From assembly GCA_027490195.1 (NCBI GenBank), contig JAIXYN010000085.1, forward strand, positions 124,001 to 188,000: 64,000 nt of DNA. Direction: 5' to 3'. Source of the stretch: Verrucomicrobiaceae bacterium (GTDB taxonomy: Bacteria > Verrucomicrobiota > Verrucomicrobiia > Verrucomicrobiales > Verrucomicrobiaceae). Under the pieces are notes generated by a model. That model ran no database searches, had not been told where the DNA came from, and saw only the letters and a program-made list of their open reading frames with translations. A program made the translations under genes and the position numbers. Shown in pieces: positions 29,003 to 38,545 of the stretch; the first letter of the stretch is position 1; every line of letters begins with the position of its first letter.

Positions 29003-30778
29003 TCACTTCTTCACCGACCTCGCCTTGTCCGTGTAAAACACCATCGGCAAGCTCAGATGTTCCTTGTCACCCACCGTCTGGCCAACAAGCGGAATGAGGT
29101 TTTTGAAAGGAAAGTCAGGGCTGGGGGCAAAATCACGGTCGAAGGCGAGCATGGGACCACGAACGATGAGGTCACGCCATTCGGCATAGGGGCCGGTGTA
29201 GATGTCGGTGATGCGCTCGACTTTGGCTGAGACAGGCGTCATGACAAAACCGGCCAGCTTCACACCACGCTGCTCCACTTTTGATTTCATGACTTCGTAG
29301 TCGCCGCGCTGCGTGCACAGATCCACGCAGGGCACATCGCCATACCAAGCAATGAATGCTGGCGAATCAGAAATAACGAACTCATTTTTTTCCATGAGCT
29401 GACGCAAAATGGAAACGCGATCCGGCAGAAAGGGCGGCCAGTGGGGCGGAATTTTACCGCCCATGGTCAGCCCAAACTTCATCAGCACAGGCAGATTCAC
29501 CGCCAATGGCAGCGCGGTGATGAGCAAAGCCACCAGCGGTGCCCCCCAGCGTGCCATGAAGTCGCCGGACATGTGAAAGCGGGACCAAAGCACCACGAGC
29601 ATCGCCGCACCGTAGGTGCACATGGCGGGCATGAGCACGATGTAGAGCGCATTGTCATCCTTCTCTTTATCGCTCAGTCCGATGAGCCCCATGCCGATGG
29701 TCACACAGGCGAAAACAACCGCCAGCGTCCAGCGCACAGAAGCCGCATCTGCCTTGCGAAAGCGGTGCATGAGGGAAAGGAAAAACAGCAGGGCGGGCAC
29801 CACATATCCCAGATGCGCCATGAGCAGCCCCAGCTGGTCCTGCCAGCCGAGACCGACACGCCGCAGCAGATCATCCACCTGCAGCAGCGGCACGCTGGGT
29901 GAGAAGTCACGCAGGAGCAAATCATGCGCCACAGCAGAAGATTGGGCCTGAAACAAGGCCTTGATGCCGCCGAGTGGATCACCGCAGAGCTGGACGTTCC
30001 ACCAGCCCCAGGCGGCCAATGTCAGCACCGGGAACAAGGCCACCACAATGGCTCCGGCTTTCCCACGCGGAAGAAACACCACCATGCCAATGATGATTCC
30101 CGTCACGATCCAAAGTGCCATCCAGTGCGTGAGCACCATGAGCGAACAGACGCTTCCCAGCAGCGTGAGTGGTACCAGCATGCCACGATTTTCCACCGCA
30201 CGTCCCGCCGCCGAGGCATAAAGACGAAACGCCACTGCAAACAGCAGCACCAGCAGCCCCCGTGGCGCACCGCTGACCATCATCTCCCACGCCGGCTCAC
30301 ACACCAGTAGAGCGATGGCTGCGATGGCAGCGACTTGTTCGTCAAACAAACGCCGTGCCGCGCCATGCGTGAAAAAAATCGTCAGCAGATACCACGTCAC
30401 GCCAAAGCACGCGATCACCCGGTCCAGCAAAAAAATAGCCCCACCCGTGCCTGGATCATAAACCTCCCAGCGCTTCAGGAAACGAAACGCCACCGACCAC
30501 AGCAGCGGCTGGAGCGGCGGCTGCACGGTCTCTGGCATCGCCATAGGCGTCGGTTGCTTCTGCGCCACCTCCATCTGTGACCAGGCATACGGCTCGATCA
30601 CGTGCGTCTGATACGAGCCCGTCCGGGCGATCTGCCGCGCGAGCTGCGCCTGGTTCATGCCTTCAGAACTGCTCAGGCCGCGAAACGTCACAAACACATG
30701 CAGCAGCGCCATGACGATGGCGGCGGCATAAAACACCAGTCGAAGCAGAGCGCCGGGGCCGGAGGAGTTGGAAGACAT
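29003..30778 (-). CDS. Polytopic membrane protein, GT-C glycosyltransferase-like
   Basis: 591 residues from the ATG at 30778. About ten hydrophobic segments fill the first 440 residues; the C-terminal about 150 residues look soluble. An early loop with SSSEGMNQAQLARQIARTG resembles the acidic first-loop region of GT-39/ArnT-like enzymes, though the usual DE pair is weak. A role in glycan or lipid-carrier transfer is possible; confidence in function is low. It converges with the esterase gene (2-base gap). Confidence 0.65.
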   Translation of the reverse strand: MSSNSSGPGALLRLVFYAAAIVMALLHVFVTFRGLSSSEGMNQAQLARQIARTGSYQTHVIEPYAWSQMEVAQKQPTPMAMPETVQPPLQPLLWSVAFRFLKRWEVYDPGTGGAIFLLDRVIACFGVTWYLLTIFFTHGAARRLFDEQVAAIAAIALLVCEPAWEMMVSGAPRGLLVLLFAVAFRLYASAAGRAVENRGMLVPLTLLGSVCSLMVLTHWMALWIVTGIIIGMVVFLPRGKAGAIVVALFPVLTLAAWGWWNVQLCGDPLGGIKALFQAQSSAVAHDLLLRDFSPSVPLLQVDDLLRRVGLGWQDQLGLLMAHLGYVVPALLFFLSLMHRFRKADAASVRWTLAVVFACVTIGMGLIGLSDKEKDDNALYIVLMPAMCTYGAAMLVVLWSRFHMSGDFMARWGAPLVALLITALPLAVNLPVLMKFGLTMGGKIPPHWPPFLPDRVSILRQLMEKNEFVISDSPAFIAWYGDVPCVDLCTQRGDYEVMKSKVEQRGVKLAGFVMTPVSAKVERITDIYTGPYAEWRDLIVRGPMLAFDRDFAPSPDFPFKNLIPLVGQTVGDKEHLSLPMVFYTDKARSVKK

Positions 30779-30829
30779 GGCCGTTACATGCCACATACGG
30801 ACCCTGCGTGCCAATAACGATCTCGCATC

Positions 30830-31768
30830 TCACTGATGCGGCTCAAAAATCACCCCGCCGCACTGGCGCTGCCCGTCCGTGCCCGCACAGCGCCAGTACC
30901 AGCGCACCGCAGGCTTCACAAACGAACCCAGCTTGCCTTCCAGAATGCGGAATTGCCCCAGAAGCTCGCCGCCATCAAGCACCTGGAGTGAACGCGCCGC
31001 CACAGTGCCTGAAAGCGTACCACCCTTTTCCAAGATGACCGGCCCTTCACACACAAAATCCCCCGAAGCATGGCCCGCGATGGTGACCGAGCGCGCCCGC
31101 ACCTCCTGCAAAAACGTCACTTCACAGCCAGCGCTCACTATCAGGCGATCACAGACGATGCTATCAGCGATCAGTCCGTCCATGTCGATCGCCCTTGAAG
31201 GCAGTTCCAAAGCCTCCTGCTCGATGCGCTGCAGCTTTTTCATGCAAATCGGGCAGGAAGGCGTGGCAAAGTCACCCGCCGTGGTGACGACGAAGAGAAA
31301 ATCACTTTTCTCAGCAGGCAAGCCCCGTACAGCGGCATCCAGAGCCACGGCATCCACCGCTTCAATGCGCAGCTCCTGCGCCGTACTAAGCGCCGCCGGG
31401 CTGAAACCCGCAGGTGCGATCAAAATACCGCGGGCATCGGGGGTGGTGCGCATCTCCTGCGCAAAACGCTGCACCGTCTCCGGCGTCGCACCCCATTCGT
31501 TCCATGCAGCGGTCTTCACCATTGCCCTCCTTGCTTTCACCGATCTGGGTTCCTCGATCATGCCAAACAGCACCGCGCCGTCCGGCATGATGCGTGAGTC
31601 CGAAAGTTCGCAGCCTGCCTGTGTCGCAATCGCACGTGCCAGCTCTGAAAGACGTGCCCAATCCAGGCATGCGATCAACTCCGGCGACCAACCGGCCAGC
31701 CGGTCCACGCCGCCACTCCGTCGCAGGGAAAAACCTGCTTCTTCGAGAGTGACAAACGGATCTAGCAT
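30830..31768 (-). CDS. Mrr-like domain fused to a bactofilin-like beta-helix
   Basis: 312 residues from the ATG at 31768. The frame is open to 32197 but that part lies over metX and is rejected; another ATG at 31876 is possible. The N-terminal half (about 10-180) resembles restriction-endonuclease-like Mrr domains (RFAQEMRTTPDARGILIAP, then AQELRIEAVDAVALD), but the D...QxK catalytic wording is not seen. A CPICMKK motif follows, then a repetitive beta-helix stretch like bactofilins (IVCDRLIVSAGCEVTFLQ, LSGTVAARSLQVLDGG). Function unknown; a polymer-forming or sensor role is inferred. Confidence 0.65.
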   Translation of the reverse strand: MLDPFVTLEEAGFSLRRSGGVDRLAGWSPELIACLDWARLSELARAIATQAGCELSDSRIMPDGAVLFGMIEEPRSVKARRAMVKTAAWNEWGATPETVQRFAQEMRTTPDARGILIAPAGFSPAALSTAQELRIEAVDAVALDAAVRGLPAEKSDFLFVVTTAGDFATPSCPICMKKLQRIEQEALELPSRAIDMDGLIADSIVCDRLIVSAGCEVTFLQEVRARSVTIAGHASGDFVCEGPVILEKGGTLSGTVAARSLQVLDGGELLGQFRILEGKLGSFVKPAVRWYWRCAGTDGQRQCGGVIFEPHQ

Positions 31769-31951
31769 GGGCGGGATGGCTGGAGCCTGGATTTGAGGCG
31801 CTGGTTGATGGACACCGAACGGTGGTACCAAAGCACATTCAAGCGAAGCACCAACCCTATTGATCAAGCCATTCATGAAACTGGAAGACAAGACCTGACG
31901 GCGAGCAATCCGCCTTGCCGCTTCTCCAAAACCCTGTTTCTTCCGCGACTC

Positions 31952-33157
31952 ATGTCGAAGGCCGTCAAAACAGAAGAAACCAAGTTTTTCCACACCGGTA
32001 GCATCAAGGAACCCTTCATGTTCGCCTCCGGTGCCGAATTGCCTGAAATCACGGTCGCTTACGAAACCTATGGCAAGCTCAATGCCTCCAAATCGAACGC
32101 CATTCTGCTGTTTCACGCCCTTTCCGGCAGCCAGCATGCGGCTGGCGTAACCACCGAAGTGCCAAACACGGATGAACGCTGGACGGAGGACATCCACAAC
32201 GGCTGGTGGGACCTCTTCATCGGCCCCGACAAAGCGCTCGACACCAACCGCTACTTCATCATCTGCGCCAACTACCTCGGCGGCTGCTACGGCAGCAGTG
32301 GGCCGGCTTCCGTCAACCCCGCTACCGGCAAACCCTACGGCAGCACTTTTCCCGAGGTGCGCACCAGTGATGTCGTGAAGTCCCAGCTCGCCCTGCTCGA
32401 CAGCCTAGGCATCAAAACACTCCACGCCGTCATTGGCGCCTCCGTGGGAGGCCTGCTGGCGATCAATCTGGCTACGCTGTACCCTGAGCGTGTCAAACTC
32501 GTCGTCCCCATCGCCAGCGGCTGCCGCACCACGGTGCTCACACGCCTCACATTGTTCGAGCAGGTGCTCGCGATTGAAAACGACCCGCACTTTCAGGGCG
32601 GCGATTTTTACGAGGGCAAAGCACCCGAGTATGGCCTCGCCCTGGCACGCATGATCAGCCACAAAACCTTCGTCCACCTCGACGCCATTGAACGCCGTGC
32701 ACGGCAGGATGTGAAGTCCGGCGGAGCCTCGCTCTCATGGTATCGCGTCCAACACAACGTCGAGAGCTACATGCTGCATCAGGGCAAAAAATTCGTGAAG
32801 CGCTTCGATGCCAACACCTACCTACGCATTGCTGACATGTGGCTTCGCTACGATCCCCTCGGGGATGCCGGGGTGACCACATATGCCGAGCTATTCGCCC
32901 GCAGTGCCGCAGCCGGGCAGCACTACCTCGTCTTCAGCATCGACAGCGACTTCTGCTTCTACCCCGAAGAGCAGGCCGAACTAGTCAGCCACCTCGAAAA
33001 AGCCGAGGTCTCCAACATGCACATCACCGTGCACTCAGACAAAGGCCACGACTCCTTCCTTCTCGAACCCCAGCTCTACACCCCGCATCTCTCATTCACC
33101 CTTGATGGCCGCTGGAACAAAGGCTCGGTGGATCGTCCGGTGCAAGAGGTCGAATAA
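31952..33157 (+). CDS. metX: Homoserine O-acetyltransferase
   Basis: 401 residues from the ATG at 31952 (MSKAVKTEETKFFHTG); the longer frame from 31793 is rejected. Alpha/beta-hydrolase acyltransferase: nucleophile in IGASVGGLLAINLA near 155, Asp in FSIDSDFCFYP near 330 and His in SDKGHDSFLLE near 360. LPEITVAYETYGKLNASKSN and ALSGSQHAAG are typical of MetX. It activates homoserine for methionine synthesis. No metW follows; an acyl preference for succinyl cannot be excluded. Confidence 0.92.
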   Translation: MSKAVKTEETKFFHTGSIKEPFMFASGAELPEITVAYETYGKLNASKSNAILLFHALSGSQHAAGVTTEVPNTDERWTEDIHNGWWDLFIGPDKALDTNRYFIICANYLGGCYGSSGPASVNPATGKPYGSTFPEVRTSDVVKSQLALLDSLGIKTLHAVIGASVGGLLAINLATLYPERVKLVVPIASGCRTTVLTRLTLFEQVLAIENDPHFQGGDFYEGKAPEYGLALARMISHKTFVHLDAIERRARQDVKSGGASLSWYRVQHNVESYMLHQGKKFVKRFDANTYLRIADMWLRYDPLGDAGVTTYAELFARSAAAGQHYLVFSIDSDFCFYPEEQAELVSHLEKAEVSNMHITVHSDKGHDSFLLEPQLYTPHLSFTLDGRWNKGSVDRPVQEVE

Positions 33158-33162
33158 CTCCC

Positions 33163-33945
33163 ATGTCCCTGCAACTCACATTCCTCGGCACCGGCACCTC
33201 CGTCGGCATTCCGGTGATTGGCTGTGACTGCGCCGTGTGCCGCAGCACCGACCCCAAGGACAATCGGCTGCGCAGTTCGGTTTACATCCACACGCCGGAA
33301 GCGGCATGGGTGGTGGATACCGGGCCGGACTTCCGCATGCAATGCCTGCGTGAAAACATCCGTAGCCTGGATGCCGCGATCTTCACGCATCCGCACATGG
33401 ACCACCTCACCGGCTTCGATGATCTGCGCCGTTTCACCACCGAAGCAGATCATTTCCTGCCGATCTACGGCACCCCGGAATGTCTCGCCGTTCTGGAGCG
33501 CATGTTCATCTATGCCTTCAATGGCGAGAACCGTTATCGCGGCTATTTGAAGCCCTTTCCGAAACCGATTCACGGCCCGTTTCATCTTGGCGAAACAACC
33601 ATTACCCCCCTGCCCGTCATGCACGGCAAGGTGGAAACCATCGGCTATCTCTTCTCTCGCGGCGGAAAAAAACTCTGCGCCTACATCCCGGACTGCAAAA
33701 CGCTGCAGCCCCAGTCTCTCGAAGCACTGAGAGGGGTCGATACGCTCATCATCGACGCCCTGCGCCACACGCCACACCCCACGCACATGAGCTTTGAAGA
33801 AAGCCTGGCCGTGCAGCGCGAACTCCAGCCGCGCCAGACCTGGTTCACCCACATCCAGTGTGAGATCATGCACTCGGTGGAAGATCCAAAACTGCCTGCA
33901 GGAGTTAACATCGCCTTCGACGGCCTTAAACTGGAGTGGACCTGA
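33163..33945 (+). CDS. PhnP-like metallo-beta-lactamase-fold hydrolase
   Basis: 260 residues. LTFLGTGTSVGIPVIGCDC and CAVCRSTDPKDNRLRSS are the PhnP-type N-terminus with a zinc-binding Cys cluster; THPHMDHLTGFDDLR is the HxHxDH site, VMHGKVETIGY and MSFEESLAVQRELQP complete it. PhnP cleaves 5-phosphoribosyl 1,2-cyclic phosphate; without other phn genes nearby the true substrate may be another cyclic phosphodiester. It starts 5 bases after metX. Confidence 0.88.
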   Translation: MSLQLTFLGTGTSVGIPVIGCDCAVCRSTDPKDNRLRSSVYIHTPEAAWVVDTGPDFRMQCLRENIRSLDAAIFTHPHMDHLTGFDDLRRFTTEADHFLPIYGTPECLAVLERMFIYAFNGENRYRGYLKPFPKPIHGPFHLGETTITPLPVMHGKVETIGYLFSRGGKKLCAYIPDCKTLQPQSLEALRGVDTLIIDALRHTPHPTHMSFEESLAVQRELQPRQTWFTHIQCEIMHSVEDPKLPAGVNIAFDGLKLEWT

Positions 33946-33946
33946 A

Positions 33947-35557
33947 ATGAGGCCTGGGATTCCAATCCTGAATCAGAAAACACGCGGCAGAGCTGCGAGA
34001 ACATTCATTCGCCATTTTTGCCTCTTCATTCTGGCCTCCACACTCTCAGTCCACGCCCAGCTCATCGCCGACTGGGATGCCGCCGCTGAAACCGCTGTCG
34101 TTTTCAACCCGGATTTCCCCGGCTCTGCGGAACTCGCCGCCTACTACGCCGAAAAGCGCCACATTCCCAAGGAACGCATCATCGGGCTGCGCTGCTCGCA
34201 GGAAGACTCCATCTCACGCGGTGAATTCGAAGCCCAGTTGCGCGGTCCGTTGCTGCAGCTCTTTGAGTCCAAGCACTGGTGGAATCCGGAGCCTCCCCTG
34301 CCTGGCAAACGTCTCACGGACGGTGGTATCCCCTCTGCCACCAAACAGCCGAACAAGGTTCGCGTTTTGGTGCTTATGCGTGGCATCCCTTTTCAAATCC
34401 GCCGTTCAACGCAAAAACCCAAGCAATCAGAGGAAGACGAGGCCAGTGTCGATTCGGAACTCGCCGTGCTCGGCCTCAGCAAGCCACCGATCAAAGGTGG
34501 CCTGCGCAACCCCTACTTCGACCAGCAGACGCGTTTTCCCCTTGCTCAAAACTTTACCGGACTCCTTCTCGTGGGCAGGCTCGACGGACCCGATGAACCC
34601 ACCGTAAAACGCATGATTGATGACGCGATCTATGCCGAGCAAACGGGCCTGCTTGGCCGCGCCGTCATAGATTTTGCGCAAAAGACGGGTGCCTATCAGG
34701 AGGGCGAGGACTGGCTCAAGAATAGCGCCGAATCGTATCGCCGCGCTGGCATTCCTGTATTCACCGACCGCTCTGCAGACGTGCTGCGTGATGGCTGGCC
34801 GCTGCCTGATACGATTTTCTACTTCGGCTGGTACACCGATCACATCGTCGGGGCGCTGGCTTCACCCACCTTTCACTTCAAGCGCGGGGCCATTGCCTGC
34901 CACCTGCATTCGTTCAGCGCCAGCATCATCCGCTCGCATGACAAGGCTTGGGCCGGCCCGCTGCTCTCGCACGGGGCTGCCGTCACTTTCGGCAATGTGT
35001 TTGAGCCTTACCTCGCACTCACGATGCACTTCGATATCTTCAACAAGCGCCTACTCGAGGGTTTCACTGTCGGCGAAGCGGCGTGGAATGCCACACCTGC
35101 ACTCTCGTGGATGAACGTCGTTTTGGGGGATCCCCTCTACCGCCCCTTCGGCAAAGGCATCGGGACCAAGCTTGGAGAAGGCCCCGACCGCGATTACGCG
35201 CTTTATCAAGGCCTGGTGCTGCGGCTGGCGGGTGAACCTGATGGTCACATCAAGACCGCACTCACCGAATTTGCCGAGAAACGAAAAAGACCACGCCTGC
35301 TCGAACTCACCGCTCTGCTCTCCGCCCTTCAGTCCAAGATCCCACAGGCCATCGACCTGCTCGAACACGCCGAATCCACCACCCAGGATGCCGCCGAACT
35401 GCTGCGTCTGAGATTATACCGTGCGGAAATGCTCCGCCGCATTGAAAAAGCCGATGCCGCACGCAAGCTGCTGCGTGAGGCACTGCAAGACGTGCGCTTC
35501 AAAGAGCAACCGGCCAAGATTGCCGCCGAATCCCTGCTCAAGGACATGGGCGGATGA
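33947..35557 (+). CDS. TIGR03790-family exported protein
   Basis: 536 residues from the ATG at 33947, one base after the preceding stop. A signal peptide (FIRHFCLFILASTLSVHA) precedes VVFNPDFPGSAELAAYYAEK and KRHIPKERIIGLRC, the start of the TIGR03790 domain common in Verrucomicrobia and Acidobacteria. DGWPLPDTIFYFGWYTDHIVG and SHGAAVTFGNVFEPYL are other conserved blocks. The C-terminal about 120 residues are helical, TPR-like. Function unknown; the fold is caspase-like or hydrolase-like by repute, which is not tested here. Confidence 0.75.
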   Translation: MRPGIPILNQKTRGRAARTFIRHFCLFILASTLSVHAQLIADWDAAAETAVVFNPDFPGSAELAAYYAEKRHIPKERIIGLRCSQEDSISRGEFEAQLRGPLLQLFESKHWWNPEPPLPGKRLTDGGIPSATKQPNKVRVLVLMRGIPFQIRRSTQKPKQSEEDEASVDSELAVLGLSKPPIKGGLRNPYFDQQTRFPLAQNFTGLLLVGRLDGPDEPTVKRMIDDAIYAEQTGLLGRAVIDFAQKTGAYQEGEDWLKNSAESYRRAGIPVFTDRSADVLRDGWPLPDTIFYFGWYTDHIVGALASPTFHFKRGAIACHLHSFSASIIRSHDKAWAGPLLSHGAAVTFGNVFEPYLALTMHFDIFNKRLLEGFTVGEAAWNATPALSWMNVVLGDPLYRPFGKGIGTKLGEGPDRDYALYQGLVLRLAGEPDGHIKTALTEFAEKRKRPRLLELTALLSALQSKIPQAIDLLEHAESTTQDAAELLRLRLYRAEMLRRIEKADAARKLLREALQDVRFKEQPAKIAAESLLKDMGG

Positions 35558-35655
35558 AAAGCCCTTGTCAGATTGAATGCCGCGAATTTGGCAGTCTGTG
35601 CTAAAACCCGGTGCTTATCGCCCGTTTGAAGTGGGCCGCTTATTCACACCCATCC

Positions 35656-37065
35656 ATGAAGATCACCACCACCGCTCTGCTCTTACTTTGCCTGACCCTC
35701 GGGGCCAGCGCTGAAATCCGCATCTGGAAAGACGCCTCAGGTGCCCACGAAATCAAAGCCGAACTCGTCAGTGTCGCAGGAGGCAAAGTCACCTTGAAGC
35801 GTGAAAACGGCACCCTGCTAAGTCTCGCAGTCTCCTCTCTCAGCAAGGCCGATCAGGCTCTCCTCGGTGGTTCCTCCAGCAGCGCAGGCGGCGCTCCAGG
35901 CGACTGGCCGCAGTGGCGCGGCCCTGGCCGCGACGATGTCTCCAAGGAAACGGGGCTGCTCAAAAAGTGGCCCGCTGGCGGCCCGAAACGCCTTTGGGCG
36001 TCGGAAGAAGCCGGGCTTGGTTATTCAGGTTTCGCCGTGGTCGGGGGCAAGCTTTATACGATGGGCTTGTATGATGCCGAAGAGAAACTCATCTGCATCG
36101 ACACCTCCACCGGCAAGAAACTCTGGGAAACCGCCGTCGGCCCGATTTTGAAAAATGACTGGGGTGATGGACCACGTGCCACCCCCACTGTCGCCAACGG
36201 CATGGTCTATGCCACGAATGGCACCGGCGAAGTCATCTGTGCGGATGCAGCCACGGGCAAGGAAGTCTGGAAAAAGAGCCTCACCAAGGATCTTGGCGGC
36301 AAAATTCAGGGCTGGGGCTACACGGAATCCCCGCTCGTGGATGGCGATCTCGTCATCGTAACTCCCGGTGGCGCCCAAGGTGCCGTCGCCGCACTGGATG
36401 CGAAAACCGGCAAAGTCGCATGGCAAACCACCGATGTGAAGGAGAACGCCCAATACTCCTCAGTGATCCCCATCACCCAGGGCGGTGAACGTGAATACGT
36501 GCAGCTTCTCATGAACAGCATCCTCGGCGTCTCCAAAACAGGCAAGGTACTGTGGAAGACTGAATTCCCGGGCAAAGTCGCCGTGATTCCTACCCCCGTC
36601 TACAGCGACGGCCAGGTGTACGTGGCCGCTGGTTACGGCGTCGGTTGCAAGTCGGTCAAAATCGACGGTGGCAACGTTACCGAATTGTATTCCAACACCA
36701 ACATGGTCAATCACCATGGCGGCGTGGTTCTCATCGACGGCCTGCTCTATGGCCATTCCGACAAAGGCGGATGGACCTGCCAGGATTTCAAAACCGGGGA
36801 AATCGTCTGGCAGGACAAAGGCATCGGCAAGGGTGCAGTGACCAGCGCCGACGGCAAACTCTACTGCCTCTCAGAAGACTCTGGCACGGTCGCTTTGGTC
36901 GATGTCTCCAAGAAAGGCTGGCAGGAAATCAGCAGCTTCAAACTCGAAGCCACCTCCTCGCAACGCAAGCCCAAGGGTAAAATCTGGACACATCCCGTCA
37001 TCAGCAACGGCAAGCTTTACCTGCGTGACCAGGAGTTCATCTCCTGCTACGATGTCAAAGGCTGA
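35656..37065 (+). CDS. Exported PQQ-like beta-propeller protein with SHD1 domain
   Basis: 469 residues from the ATG at 35656 (MKITTTALLLLCLTLGASA). An SHD1-like domain (about 20-70: IRIWKDASGAHEIKAELVSV, LSSLSKAD-type end) is followed by a low-complexity Ser/Gly linker and a propeller with DWPQWRGPGRDD and repeated CIDTSTGKKLWE, CADAATGKEVWK, ALDAKTGKVAWQ blades. These proteins are common in PVC secretomes. Whether PQQ is bound is unknown. The stop overlaps the start of the next gene (TGATG). Confidence 0.88.
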   Translation: MKITTTALLLLCLTLGASAEIRIWKDASGAHEIKAELVSVAGGKVTLKRENGTLLSLAVSSLSKADQALLGGSSSSAGGAPGDWPQWRGPGRDDVSKETGLLKKWPAGGPKRLWASEEAGLGYSGFAVVGGKLYTMGLYDAEEKLICIDTSTGKKLWETAVGPILKNDWGDGPRATPTVANGMVYATNGTGEVICADAATGKEVWKKSLTKDLGGKIQGWGYTESPLVDGDLVIVTPGGAQGAVAALDAKTGKVAWQTTDVKENAQYSSVIPITQGGEREYVQLLMNSILGVSKTGKVLWKTEFPGKVAVIPTPVYSDGQVYVAAGYGVGCKSVKIDGGNVTELYSNTNMVNHHGGVVLIDGLLYGHSDKGGWTCQDFKTGEIVWQDKGIGKGAVTSADGKLYCLSEDSGTVALVDVSKKGWQEISSFKLEATSSQRKPKGKIWTHPVISNGKLYLRDQEFISCYDVKG

Positions 37066-37712
37066 TGAGCAGCCGCAATCCATTTTTCGGAGGCAGAGCC
37101 GCATGGCTCTGCCTCTTTTTTATGCTCACCCAATGCGGTCAAGCCCCCCGCAGCGAGTGGAAACTGCTCTCTGACGAGTTTGCCCCTGCGTGGAAGCCCT
37201 CAGGCATGCCCGAAGAAGGCAAAGTTTTAATCCAAAATGGCGAGATCTCATTGCAACCCGGCCAGCCAATGACCGGAGTACGTTTTGAAGCGTGGAATTC
37301 CGCCGGGCTGCCGCTCACACGCTATTCCATCGAATACGAGGCTATGCGCGTGGAGGGGAACGACTTCTTCGGCACCGTGACGTTTCCGGTGAACGACTCG
37401 CATGTCTCGCTCGTCGTTGGCGGCTGGGGAGGCACCCTTGTGGGCATCTCCAGCATTGATGACATGGACGCCAGCGAGAACACCACAACCGGCAACGCGC
37501 AGTTTGAAAACAACCGCTGGCACAAGGTGCGCATCGAGGTTCGCGATGATGACCTGCGCGTCTTGATCAATAATAAGCTCTTCGTCAATACCAGCACCAA
37601 GGGCCACAAGCTCTCCCTGCGTGCCGGTGACATTGAAAAATGCCTCCCCTTCGGATTCACCAGCTATGCCACGCAGTCACGCATTCGCAACGTGCTGATA
37701 CACCGGCTGTAA
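37065..37712 (+). CDS. DUF1080-like/concanavalin-type exported protein
   Basis: 215 residues. Hydrophobic leader AAWLCLFFMLTQCGQAPR looks like a lipoprotein signal (LTQC). The body is a beta sandwich: GVRFEAWNSAGLPLTRYSIE, FGTVTFPVNDSHVSLVVGGW, NNRWHKVRIEVRDDDLRVLI, related to DUF1080. Translational coupling to the PQQ-like gene suggests joint work at the cell surface. Confidence 0.75.
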   Translation: MSSRNPFFGGRAAWLCLFFMLTQCGQAPRSEWKLLSDEFAPAWKPSGMPEEGKVLIQNGEISLQPGQPMTGVRFEAWNSAGLPLTRYSIEYEAMRVEGNDFFGTVTFPVNDSHVSLVVGGWGGTLVGISSIDDMDASENTTTGNAQFENNRWHKVRIEVRDDDLRVLINNKLFVNTSTKGHKLSLRAGDIEKCLPFGFTSYATQSRIRNVLIHRL

Positions 37713-37765
37713 ACTATCCGAGCTGAGGCTTGACCTTGCAGGACCACCCCATATCCTCCGAACCC

Positions 37766-38545
37766 ATGGCAACCGAGCATATACAACGAGGGCAGGTCAT
37801 TTTCCGTGAAGGCGACAAGTCCAAGGAGGCTTACTTCATTGTCAGCGGACTGGTCGAGATTTCCATCAATACTTCTCACGGTGTCCAGTCACTCGCCAAG
37901 ATCGGCCCGGGAGAAATCTTCGGAGAGATGGGCATGATCATGGACCGCCCGCGCTCCGCCACAGCCACCGCTCTGGACAACACCACGCTGGAGACCATTG
38001 CTGAAGCGGAGTTTGAGCAGCAGATCATCCAGCGCTCCGACCGCCTGCATGTCTACCTCGCCACGCTGTTTGAGCGCATCCGCAGGACCGACCTGCTGCT
38101 AAGCACCACTACGAATGCCACCGTGCCGCTGGTCTCCAAACCCAAGCCAGGCAAGGAACCTGTCTTCCGAGTGAAGATACGCTCGCATTACGATCAAACC
38201 GGTTTCGACCATCCTTCAGTGGAAAAAACGATCACCAAACTCCCCTTCCGCATCGGTCGCACTTACTTTGACACCGCAGTGTCATCCCTTGCCCGCAACG
38301 ATATCTCCATTGAAGAGCATCATCCGTATCAGCTCTCGCGCAATCATTGTGAGATCGATTTCGAGCACGGTCATTTCGTCCTGCGTGATCGCGGCAGCAA
38401 GCTCGGCTCCTGGGTGAATGGCGAGCACGTCAGCGTAGATGCGGGTTGCATCACCAGTCTGCTGAAAACCGGCGAAAACAAAATCATCTTCGGCAATGCC
38501 GACAGCCCGCACCGCTACACGATCACGATTGAGGAGCTGCCATAA
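37766..38545 (+). CDS. Cyclic-nucleotide-binding plus FHA domain protein
   Basis: 259 residues from the ATG at 37766; a TTG start 12 codons earlier is possible. Residues about 5-115 are a cNMP-binding fold (GQVIFREGDKSKEAYFIVSG, KIGPGEIFGEMGMI, RPRSATATAL). Residues about 165-250 are an FHA domain (FRIGRTYFD, LSRNHCEIDF, DRGSKLGSWVNGE), which binds phosphothreonine. It may join second-messenger and Ser/Thr-kinase signalling. The 3' end overlaps the convergent enolase-superfamily gene by 23 bases. Confidence 0.9.
   Translation: MATEHIQRGQVIFREGDKSKEAYFIVSGLVEISINTSHGVQSLAKIGPGEIFGEMGMIMDRPRSATATALDNTTLETIAEAEFEQQIIQRSDRLHVYLATLFERIRRTDLLLSTTTNATVPLVSKPKPGKEPVFRVKIRSHYDQTGFDHPSVEKTITKLPFRIGRTYFDTAVSSLARNDISIEEHHPYQLSRNHCEIDFEHGHFVLRDRGSKLGSWVNGEHVSVDAGCITSLLKTGENKIIFGNADSPHRYTITIEELP

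Noticed and set aside
31769-32197. N-terminal extension of the Mrr/bactofilin-like gene
   Set aside because: It lies antisense over the start of metX and has no domain character.
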